Shown here piece by piece: positions 54,670-64,000 of a stretch of DNA of 64,000 nt. The number at the start of each line of letters is the position of its first letter. Positions within the stretch are counted from its first letter, which is position 1. The DNA comes from Echinarachnius parma (taxonomy: Eukaryota; Echinodermata; Echinoidea; Clypeasteroida; Echinarachniidae). Below the pieces are notes generated by a model. It had not been told where the DNA came from and ran no database searches. It was given only the letters and a program-made list of their open reading frames with translations. The DNA lies in the NCBI GenBank assembly GCA_037951105.1, contig JBAMJV010003053.1, forward strand, positions 41,455 through 105,454, in the 5' to 3' direction. The translations under genes were made by a program, and so were the position numbers.

Positions 54670-55003
54670 GTAAGTCTTCAATTATGGCTAATCGTGTAGC
54701 AAGCTTATGACTGATACGGTATATGCCCTCAAGCTTGTAGACCAAAAGTAAACATCTATACAAAAACAAAGGATGCGGCTAGGGGGCTTAACAATCGGCA
54801 GCCCTATAATCTCGTAATGAGAATGCTTATTTCTAACCATAAAACTAAACAAAAATTAGCTCACGAGCAGGACGATAAACTGGTTTGTTCAATTGTATTT
54901 TCTTTAATATCCTACTATAGATTGTGGAACGTTTCGTAGTATCACTGGACGTTTACATCACGATTAAGTTAGTCTTATATATTACTGTGGTATTTCCATG
55001 CAG
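54670..55003. other. Last intron
   Basis: 333 bp from GTAAGT to CATGCAG, with no other features. Confidence 0.85.
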
Positions 55004-55099
55004 GTGACACACAACCCTCGACATGGCGGCTTTCTACCCTCATACGACCGAGACGGCAGTCGATGCAGCTACAATGGTCGCGTAAACAGCTACCTTTAA
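55004..55099 (+). CDS. Final coding exon, cytoplasmic tail
   Basis: 96 bp from a CAG acceptor to TAA, in phase 0. It reads VTHNPRHGGFLPSYDRDGSR and then CSYNGRVNSYL. The last three residues, Ser-Tyr-Leu, fit a class I PDZ-binding motif (S/T-x-hydrophobic), suggesting a scaffold partner. The Tyr residues could be phosphorylated. No catalytic domain is present. Confidence 0.92.
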   Translation: MTHNPRHGGFLPSYDRDGSRCSYNGRVNSYL

Positions 55100-55435
55100 T
55101 TCCGCCTCTGCCAAGCCACTTTTACAAGGATGAATTTCGGAAACGACGGGTACAAGCCCGGCGTGACAGGGATGAGTGTCCAGCTAGGGATAATTGGCAG
55201 TGACGTCATTCAGACAGTTTAAAATCCGATTTTGGTCCGCATTCTAGCCTTCAGACACACGGAGACACTTATATACACACTCAAACACAAACGTACAGAC
55301 ATACGGACAATCAAACAAGCAGTAATTAATTCATACTACAACTAACTCATACAGGACGTCACACTTACATCACTCATACGATGCAAACTTTTCTGTGTGT
55401 TGATTCAATAAAATGAGTTTGAATAAATAAAAATT
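55100..55435 (+). other. 3' untranslated region
   Basis: Follows the stop codon directly. Two AATAAA signals (55,407-55,412 and 55,422-55,427) mark the probable cleavage site near 55,440. Confidence 0.8.
55407..55427 (+). terminator. Polyadenylation signals
   Basis: Two AATAAA hexamers 15 bp apart at the expected distance after the last exon; no competing downstream exon is visible. Confidence 0.8.
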
Positions 55436-55658
55436 GAACTAATTATGCCACAGAACACATAACACACACACAGTACACGCATTTATGTCGTAACTTAGAC
55501 ACCAATCCCTTGATCCAATTTGCCCTGGACACCTGGGCACTTATCCCTGTCACACCGGCGGTGTAACTTCGTATTGGGTACAAATTGGCATTACAACAAT
55601 GTTTTGTTTGTTTTGCATTTCGAGTACACATTAACCAAAATACCCACTTTTGAAGACT

Positions 55659-56086
55659 TTAAAGGGGACCACCAGGCAAAGAACAACACATTATTATATG
55701 TTTTGGTACCGTTTTGTGATATCAAATAGATACTCAACATTTTACAAAGGGTAGTGTAATTCATAAACAAAGCAACTAATTTCCACCACTTACGGAACCA
55801 CTACTATTTCCTGGTTCCATACGGGCCAACCATTTGTGAGTGCGCCAATGCTATTCACGCGTACGTTTGTAGACAATAGATTCCCGGGCGATACGTTCGC
55901 TCTGCACACATTAGGCTTCGTAATGCAGACCGCATGAACGCATGCTTTAGAATGGTGATGCGTTTTCCAATTATTTTTTCTTTCTTTCTGGAAACATATT
56001 TTTGTGAACTTGTTGATGGAATGGAATACTAAAGATGTTACTTTTCTTTAATAAGAATATTAGTTTTCGGTGGTGGTACCCTTTAA
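55659..56086. mobile_element. TTAA-flanked non-autonomous element, family B copy 2
   Basis: TTAAAGGGGACCACCAGGC at the left and GGTGGTGGTACCCTTTAA at the right, with TTAA intact on both sides. It is nearly identical to 21,567-21,991 (for example CGGAACCACT, GTACGTTTGTAGACAATAGA), so the two copies are recent. Confidence 0.9.
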
Positions 56087-56798
56087 GTACATGGATTAAA
56101 TATAATTTTAAAAATGCATTTCAGTTCATAAACTGTTATTGATAGATATAATATATTATGTGTGTCATGTTTTTCTCAAAGAAGAAGAACATTATATCTT
56201 CGCCTAGGTTTGTTAACTTTTGGTATTGTAATATGTTTGACTGTTATGGAAGATCTATTATTATATAACAAATTATTGATGCGCCACGTTTCTAAAGTAT
56301 GCCTTCAGCTAAACAAAACTTGTCATCCTATCAGACACATAACAGTACATATGTATGACTTGCCTTAATAAATCCCCATTATATTCATATCCCGATTCTC
56401 ACTCACTTTCTTACAAAAGTGAGACTTGAAGTTATATAAAATAAATTCCCAAAATACATGTTAATCCGGGATGCTAATATCCCGATTCTCACTTTGTTTT
56501 CCCCTTGAACTGTAAGCATATATTTCAATAGTAACCAAGTTTTCCCATAGACTAGTTTAATCACGATTCCATGGATCTTCCACACTCTTATAGTATATTT
56601 CATTGTATTGCATTTATGTTTTGATATAAGTTACCTTATTGTACCTAATTATTGTAACTTTATTGTAATTTTGTTTGTTATTAATTTTCTTAAAACATTT
56701 TCTTGTGATTTTATGTATTGCGGGCTTGCTGAAAAACAGTCAGACGGCTGATAGCGAGATTGTGTTCCTTCTATAAATAAATAAAGCAAACATAACCA
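56087..56798 (+). other. Possible LINE 3' tail
   Basis: GCGGGCTTGCTGAAAAACAG...GTTCCTTCTATAAATAAATAAA looks like the 3' end of a CR1-like LINE with a short AT-rich repeat tail. No coding remnant could be read, so this is only suggestive. Confidence 0.35.
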
Positions 56799-56963
56799 GG
56801 GCCCCGTTGCAGAAAGAGATACAATCGATTGTAAGTTGCAATTAATCGTAAGTCAGATCACGTGTTCTAGATGCGGAAATCTGATTGGTTGAAACGCGTA
56901 AATTTTCTGACTTACGATCAATCGTAACTTACAGTCGATTGTTTCTCTTTCTGCAACGGGGCC
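56799..56963. mobile_element. 165-bp hairpin element (GGCCCCGTTGCAGAAAGAG type)
   Basis: GGCCCCGTTGCAGAAAGAG with ACAATCGATTGTAAGTTGCA pairs with its complement at the right end (CTCTTTCTGCAACGGGGCC). The stem is over 50 bp. Related hairpins are, as far as I recall, common in invertebrate deuterostome genomes. Confidence 0.88.
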
Positions 56964-57560
56964 AAGATGTTATACAAGATTAAGGAACTGTCAATGATTA
57001 TGTGTTTCAGTGTGTATCACGCAATTGTTATTGGTCTACTGTCCACGGTTGCACCTGCATGACTGACTGAAATCCAGTCTAAAGCATCAACTATTGATGA
57101 CTTCGCACATGATGTGTAATACTCATTTTTGTCGGGCCTCGTTCATGATCAGGCACCATAGTAAATGTCTTGAGTTGTATCGACCTTTGCGTACAAATAT
57201 TCACTCCAATGCAGTCCCATTTCGGCTAACTTGACTCGTATTTCGGCTAACGTGATTTCCCTTGACTATTTAATGATATAGTAAGGCAGGATATCGTATA
57301 TTCACTGTCACAGCAGCTAAGGAGTAGAATGAACTTCCCTCCCATATTAAATATGCTCCATTAGAGGATGTGTTAGAGCTCCTCAACACATACCTAGTTT
57401 TTTACCGTTTTTATAATGTTTGATGATTTGTTGTCATATTGCACATTACTATTGTAAACGTTGTGATATAGCTTACTATGAATATCGTATCTAAATGCAT
57501 AGTAATACTCATAACAATATAGGTGAAAAGAACAATTGCCATTTTGCGATACACACACAT
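56964..57560. other. Intergenic, nothing recognised
   Basis: AT-rich with no supported feature. Confidence 0.5.
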
Positions 57561-59572
57561 TCCTGCTCGTAGACTTGCATACTGATTTTTTATGTTTTGC
57601 TCAGCATGTCCTTTTCGATCAAATTTTGCAAACTTTCTACTTTACAGTATAGTAATGATGTAATATTAGATGCTTACTATGCAACAGGACCACACCCCAG
57701 AAAGTTTACGTTCCGGCTTCATTCTGCTTCAATACTCCGTGTCACAATATACGAGATCGTTCACAAAGTGACAAGAATTAAATTTAACAACCATTATGAT
57801 ATTAAGTTAAAAGATGATTATTTGTGTGTATTCGTGTATTCTAACTTTGTGGTAAAGGGAAAATGTTCTATGTCGTATAAACTGTTAAGTAAACAACATT
57901 TAGCTTTACTTAACATGTGATTAAGTAATATTGGGTTAATGGAATAATTATGTATATATTCGTAAATTTTCATTTGGTGGTAAGGCAGGGTAAAGAGTTG
58001 ATGTATTATGTATTTTCAACTTTTAACAAATTCGCTTTGTATACCATGATATTAACATGGGTTTGATATAATATTGTGTTGAATTATTGCGTATGTATTT
58101 GTAAATTGTTATGTGGTGGTTTGTATGGAATAGAGTTTGATATATTTTATTTTTAGAAAACAATATTTAGCTTTGAATTACCATGTCAAATAGGGAAATA
58201 GTACAGTTTTGGTCTGAAACTGAATGTAAGTATTAACCAAAACTTGCACAATATCATTACAAACTATAATGTTATAATTCCACCATGCCAGACAGGTAGA
58301 AAAACTTACGAACGGATAAGTTTAAATGCTGTTATCATTCAAAAAGCCGTTAAAACCCGGGGGGGGGGGGGGACTTGTGTTTATAGGCAATACGGGTAGG
58401 CCTATGTGACGCTTTAAAGACCCCATTTTCAGAGCCGATCCGGCCGCTCCTATACGCTATAAGGGTCTCATTTTCATCAAAGAAGGCCGATCGCCGCTCA
58501 TAAAGGTCTCATTTTCATCAAAAAAAGGCCAATCGCCGCTCCTACGGGGCTTTATTTTCATCAAAAAAGGGCCGCTCTTAAGAACTATAAGTAATTGATA
58601 CCCGCTCTTTAGACCTATGATGAAAACATCACCGCTCTATAAACTATGAGTTTTAAAAATAGGCGCTCCTTAGACCCCCGTTTTGAAGTTGGCTGATGCA
58701 CACCCCGCTCCTTAGACCCCCGTTTTCACTCGGCTGAACCGCTCCCAAGACTCTATTTCCCCCCTCTCATCCACTCTTTAGACCCCGGTTTTTAGGTCGG
58801 CTGAGGCACACCCCAACCAAAATATAATTCGAGTACCCCCACCCCCCCCCCCCCCCCCACCCCCCCCCCCCCACCGGTTAAAACACGAGAGGGCACTCTC
58901 TAAAACCCATTTTTTAAAATTAAAAACAAATGGTGAATGTAATGATTTGTTATAATAGAAAGATCATTAACAACTACTCCAAAATCCCTTTGGTATATCA
59001 TGTAGATATTTTCTTACATTGGTAAATAAATGTGGGTCCCATATTGATTCCAATCGGGTATATTTATTGATATTTCAGTTCTTTCTGAACCAGTTTTGAT
59101 TAAATAAAGTTTGTTTTATCTATAACATCACATGCTCTTACATCAATACACTTAGTTTTCAATTACCTCACTATTATTTCAATTACCTCATTATTACCTG
59201 ATTATTTTTGAAGCGCCCTCTAAAGCAAAACTGTACTATCTCTTTAATTGAATAATAACGTACTTTTTTCGTAAATGTTATATGGTGATATGTACAGAAA
59301 AGAGTTTGATGTATGATGTATTTTTAAGTAAAAAATATTTAGCTTTGCATAATCATTATATCAACATGATTGTGTTCATTTTAATATTCGGTTAATCGAA
59401 TACTTACATGACGTATTCATGTTATTGATATTGGATGCTATTCCGCGCTCCTCAAAAAGAATGGTACAGTCAGAAAAAAACATACATTTCAGATGAACTT
59501 TCAGTGTCCTATTTCACTTCAGCAGATATCAAATTATGTCTGATTGTATGCGAATTTGCAAAAACCCATTTG
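57561..59572. repeat. 2-kb duplicated segment, copy 1
   Basis: Starts TCCTGCTCGTAGACTTGCAT and ends GCGAATTTGCAAAAACCCATT, matching 60,167-62,343 almost throughout. It includes a family-A element and a tract of CCGCTC(C)TTAGACCCCCG units. A 107-residue frame (57,597-57,920) is open in this copy but broken by an insertion in the other. It has no recognisable domain and is not called. Confidence 0.92.
58190..59247. mobile_element. Family A copy 6 with internal G/C-rich expansion
   Basis: The left end GGGAAATAGTACAGTTTTGG and right end AAAACTGTACTATCTCTTTAA are family A. The middle (58,358-58,880) is replaced by poly-G, tandem GACCCCCGTTTT/CCGCTC units and poly-C. Confidence 0.82.
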
Positions 59573-60166
59573 TGCCGATTTTCGAATTTGCACTGAAAAT
59601 GGCAATGGAAATCCATTGTACACATTCGATCTTCCCACTTAGACATGCTGTGGCCAATATTCTTGTTCCCACTTGGATGGTCACTATACACATGCTTGAA
59701 TGTATATATGCATGGATATATTTACAAATGTATGAATACAAACGATAAGGTGTTCTGACAAGACACAAACCTAATGCCAACTGTTCACAAATTATTACAC
59801 TTATTTGGTCTTTCTTAAGCGAAAGCATTTCATGAAATATGTGATAAACGCAGAAATATGCCTTCATAAAATTAAATTAATACACATCGCACTCAATCAA
59901 GGTTTTAATCTGAAGAAAGACATATGGACTAGTATAGTGGTCCATTTGGAATTAAAGTTTTGTTTTCAATCGTAAATATCTAAAGGGAAATTCGAATAAC
60001 TAAACGTGTTCCATGCTTCTATTGGTAACACAAATACAACACGGTATGACAGAACCAGCTAGAGTTCTAAGTATGTTATCTGCATTTTGACAATATGTTA
60101 CTTATAGATCTCTTTTATATGATTGTGTTATAAACATGACTGTATTGAAGATGAAATTCTTATCTT
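59573..60166. other. Spacer between the duplicated segments
   Basis: About 590 bp with no supported feature. It appears once only and separates the two copies. Confidence 0.5.
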
Positions 60167-60271
60167 TCCTGCTCGTAGACTTGCATACTGATTTTTAATA
60201 TATTGTTCAGCATGTCCTTTTCAATCAAATGTTGCAACCTTTCTACTTTACAGTATAGTAATGATGTAATA

Positions 60272-60489
60272 CCGTAGAACACCATCTTCAAGCACCCCCC
60301 AAGCACCTATACGCATTTTGCTTTTAAAGACGTTTCCATGAGATTCACCTCCATTATTATCCTCATGAATATTCCTCACCATTATTTGCATTCTTGATTA
60401 AAGTTTACCGTTTGGACAGAGAGCGGGCGCTCTTTAAAAGCAAGATGCATATACGTGCTTGGGGGGTGCTTGACGATGGTGTTCTACGG
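60272..60489. mobile_element. 218-bp TA-flanked hairpin element, with empty site in copy 1
   Basis: CCGTAGAACACCATCTTCAAG and the complement of CTTGACGATGGTGTTCTACGG form the ends. TA flanks both sides (60,270-60,271 and 60,490-60,491). Copy 1 of the segment reads GATGTAATATTAGATGC uninterrupted, which is the empty target. Confidence 0.93.
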
Positions 60490-61008
60490 TATTAGATGCT
60501 TAATATGCAACAGGACCACACCCCAGAAAGTACACTTTCCGGCCTCATTCTGCTTCAATACTCCGTGTCACAATATACGAGATCGTTCACAAAGTGACAA
60601 GAACTAAATTTAACAACCATTATGATATTAAGTTAAAAGATGATTATTTGTGTGCATTCGTGTATTCTAACTTTGTGGTAAAGGGAAAATGTTCTATGTC
60701 GTATAAACTGTTAAGTAAACAACATTTAGCTTTACTTAACATGTGATTAAGTAATATTGGGTTAATGGAATAATTATGTATATATTCGTAAATTTTCATT
60801 TGGTGGTAAGGCAGGGTAAAGAGTTGATGTATTATGTATTTTCAACTTTTAACAAATTCGCTTTGTATACCATGATATTAACATGGGTTTGATATAATAT
60901 TGTGTTGAATTATTGCGTATGTATTTGTAAATTGTTATGTGGTGGTTTGTATGGAATAGAGTTTGATATATTTTATTTTTAGAAAACAATATTTAGCTTT
61001 GAATTACC

Positions 61009-62020
61009 ATGTCAAATAGGGAAATAGTACAGTTTTGGTCTGAAACTGAATGTAAGTATTAACCAAAACTTGCACAATATCATTACAAACTATAATGTTA
61101 TAATTCCACCATGCCAGACAGGTAGAAAAACTTACGAACGGATAAGTTTAAATGCTGTTATCATTCAAAAAGCCGTTAAAACCCGGGGGGGACTTGTGTT
61201 TATAGGCAATACGGGTAGGCCTATGTGCCGCTTTAAAGACCCCCATTTTCAGAGCCGATCCGGCCGCTCCTATACGCTATAAGGGTCTCATTTTCATCAA
61301 ATAAGGCCAATCGCCGCTCCTACGGGGCTTTATTTTCATCAAAAAAGGGCCGCTCTTAAGAACTATAAGTAATTGATACCCGCTCTTTAGACCTATGATG
61401 AAAACATAACCGCTCTATAAACTATGAGTTTTAAAAATAGGCGCTTCTTAGACCCCCGTTTTGAAGTTGGCTGATGCACACCCCGCTCCTTAGACCCCCG
61501 TTTTCACTCGGCTGAACCGCTCCCAAGACTCTATTTTCCCCCTCTCATCCGCTCTTTAGACCCCGGTTTTTAGGTCGGCTGAGGCACACCCCAACCAAAA
61601 TATAATTCGAGTACCCCCCCCCCCCCCCCCCCCCCCCCCCTCCACCGGTTAAAACACGAGAGGGCACTCTCTAAAACCCATTTTTTTTGTTATTAAAAAC
61701 AAATGGTGAATGTAATGATTTGTTATAATAGAAAGATCATTAACAACTATTCCAAAATCCCTATGGGATATCATGTAGATATTTTCTTACCTTGGTAAAT
61801 AAATGTGGGTCCCATATTGATTCCAATGGGGTATATTTATTGATATTTCAGTTCTTTCTGAACCAGTTTTGATTAAATAAAGTTTGTTTTATCTATAACA
61901 TCACATGCTCTTACATCAATACACTTAGTTTTCAATTACCTCACTATTATTTCAATTACCTCACTATTACCTGATTATTTTTGAAGCGCCCTCTAAACCA
62001 AAACTGTACTATCTCCTTAA
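61009..62020. mobile_element. Family A copy 7 (duplicate of copy 6)
   Basis: Collinear with 58,190-59,247, including the internal CCGCTC/GACCCCCG tract. It was copied with the segment rather than inserted separately. Confidence 0.82.
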
Positions 62021-62473
62021 TTGAATAATAACGTACTTTTTTCGTAAATGTTATTTGGTGATATGTAGAGAAAAGAGTTTGATGTATGATGTATTTTTAA
62101 GTAAAAAATATTTAGCTTTGCATAACCATTATATCAACATGATTGTGTTCATTTTAATAGTGGGTTAATCGAATACTTACATGACGTATTCATGTTATTG
62201 ATATTGGATGCTATTCCGCGCTCCTCAAAAAGAATGGTACAGTCAGAAAAAACATACATTTCAGATGAACTTTCAGTGTCCTATTTCACTTCAGCAGATA
62301 TCAAATTATGTCTGATTGTATGCGAATTTGCAAAAACCCATTTTTGGACTATCATACATCGTTGGCAAGCTAAAATGGTGCAGATTACGAATATTGTAAA
62401 TTCAAACTCATTCCGTCACTAACATGACTAATAAGCAAATCACTGCGCGTTTTACGAACCCCTTATGCTGCAT

Positions 62474-63273
62474 CAGTAACGGATCACCACTTCACCAGTA
62501 ACGGATCACCTGGCTTTATTTTAAAAATAATTGACCAATTACCTTAATTTTGTCATCAAAGTGTTTGCAAATTAGCAATTAATATCCAGGAAAAATGTTA
62601 CTTCTTAAACGTACTTCCTCATTTAGTTATGAAGAGTTGAGTTCTGCCACACATGATCCTTATACAATTTTAGCAAAAATCACACAAAAATCCGAATTTG
62701 CCAAAATATCCAAGTAATTTTAGATTTTTAAGTTAGAAATATCACAGATTCTAGTGAAATACATTGTTACAGCAAAACAAAATTAATTCTGATCATTTGT
62801 TTTGTTTTTATAGGGATTTGAAAATGGGTGATCCGTTACTGGTGTAGATAATTTCTGCTGTAATTATACATTAAAATTTGCCTTTTTTAAAACTATAAGC
62901 CTGCACCCAAACACCCGGAAAATGCTGTGGGTGTATACCAGAACATTTTTCTGTGTAAATAATATATGAATTCTAGATCCGTCGGCATATTTTTATTTTT
63001 TTAACATCTTATTAAAAAAAAATATTTTAATTTGTTTTCTTGAAAATCTTAAATATGTACATTTTGTCACTAGATGACACTATTTTGAAGGCTAATTTCT
63101 CACTTTTGCGCGATGATCATGGAACTGAGGTTTATCACTTTTAAAAAGGAGATGATAAAGTTGATATTAGATGCACATTTCTCTTCCACTTATGAAAATT
63201 AAAACAATTAGATAGTCACAAACGTCTTTATGCATCAATTTGGGTAGGTGATCCGTTACTGGTGTAGTAACGG
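62474..63273. mobile_element. Element bounded by CCAGTAACGGATCACC repeats
   Basis: CAGTAACGGATCACC occurs twice at the left (62,474 and 62,494). Its complement GGTGATCCGTTACTGG occurs at 62,829 and 63,247. About 770 bp between outer repeats; no coding capacity. No clear target duplication. Confidence 0.7.
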
Positions 63274-63476
63274 TAGTTCTTTATTTTGGGCCAGTTTAAT
63301 CCGGTCCGTGTGTCTATGTGAGTGGTAAGTAAGAGCTTGTATGTTATATGTATATGTATTTTGTGTATGTGCGTACATGCGTACGTGTGTGTGCTTGTCC
63401 GAGGGAGATATATGAAGTAGGTACTGCAAGTGAAGCGAATAAAAACCCTCCCCAACATCCCGTCTCGTCAAAGTTC

Positions 63477-63848
63477 CCTGCTGGAAAGAACACACTCATT
63501 CACAGTGTGAACACAGTGTGAATACACTGTGTTTCACAGTGTGGACCACAATCCTAAATTCGAGCGTTTTCACAATGTGAAAACCAACTCACACTGTGAA
63601 CACACTGTGAACACACTGTGAACACACTGTGAGGGCACTATCGCCACAGTGTGACATTGCCTTCGTTCAGAGTGTGTGCTCACACTGTTTTTCTCAGCAA
63701 TTTCACAGTATGTTCACAGTGTGTTCACAGTGTGAGATGGCTTTCACACAGTGAAAACGGTAACATTTACCAATTTGGTACACACTGTGAAACACAGTGT
63801 GTTCACGCTGTGTTCACACTGTGGATGAGTGCGTTCTTTCCAGCAGGG
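63477..63848. mobile_element. Palindromic element built of CACAGTGTGAA units
   Basis: The ends CCCTGCTGGAAAGAAC and GTTCTTTCCAGCAGGG are perfectly complementary. Between them the motif CACAGTGTGAA or its complement TTCACACTGTG appears about 20 times. The flanks TCAAAGTT and TCAAAGGG share six of eight bases, compatible with an old 8-bp duplication (hAT-like). Confidence 0.85.
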
Positions 63849-64000
63849 TCAAAGGGAGGCCTGTAAAGTGTCTAACTCCACGAAAATTACTTGGAGCTTT
63901 CTCGTTTCTCTTCTACCGTGTTGTTTAGCTTATGGTACGAGAAGAATAATATAGGGTTAGATTTTTCCAAAATTAATGCCCCTTTAGTATGAAGATAATT
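63849..64000. other. Window end, nothing recognised
   Basis: No feature supported. Confidence 0.4.

Larger units (their letters stand above)
60167..62343. repeat. 2-kb duplicated segment, copy 2
   Basis: Same orientation and content as 57,561-59,572, with a 218-bp insertion at 60,272-60,489 and small indels in the C and G runs. Confidence 0.92.

Noticed and set aside
57597-57920. 107-residue open frame in the duplicated segment
   Set aside because: No recognisable domain, and it is interrupted in the second copy by a hairpin insertion. There is no evidence of selection on the frame that could be judged by eye.

Overview
This is AT-rich animal nuclear DNA: short exons with GT-AG introns, long microsatellites, and introns packed with DNA transposons, non-LTR elements and a tyrosine-recombinase retrotransposon. 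Ngaro-like and piggyBac elements, many hairpin elements and tandem calcium-binding EGF exons suggest a marine invertebrate, perhaps an echinoderm or another invertebrate deuterostome. No species can be named from the sequence alone.

One host gene is clear. It lies on the + strand and its 5' end is outside the window. Ten intact, near-identical 129-bp EGF exons lie between 12,989 and 29,301, mixed with six broken copies. More diverged EGF exons follow (30,774 to 39,941), then two exons that join into a SEA-type domain (40,535-40,665 and 50,336-50,570), one more EGF (51,191-51,346), a 36-bp linker exon, a transmembrane exon (54,461-54,669) and a final exon ending in TAA at 55,099, with AATAAA signals near 55,410. 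Every EGF exon begins and ends in phase 1, so exons can be added, lost or skipped without changing frame. The predicted product is a type I membrane protein with a long EGF stalk, a membrane-proximal SEA module and a tail of about 73 residues.

The rest is mostly mobile DNA. From 1,755 to 12,352 a nested stack splits one EGF exon: an outer TA-flanked element contains a complete 7.9-kb piggyBac element with a two-exon transposase of 647 residues. From 12.4 to 21.5 kb, EGF exons are tandemly amplified together with their introns, and several copies are broken at the same place and followed by a minisatellite built on ATGAATAGCGACC. From 22.2 to 27.2 kb a 5'-truncated Ngaro-like element with split direct repeats sits inside a TTAA-flanked element. 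The 9.7-kb SEA intron (40.7-50.3 kb) holds a CR1-like reverse transcriptase gene cut in two by about 5.1 kb of later insertions, a young LINE with a 14-bp target duplication, and a 2.1-kb fold-back element inside an ATC microsatellite. Downstream of the gene, 57.6-62.3 kb is a 2-kb segment present twice; one copy carries a cleanly inserted 218-bp TA-flanked element.

Exon limits were set by eye from reading phase, splice-site dinucleotides and cysteine pattern. No alignment or transcript data were available.
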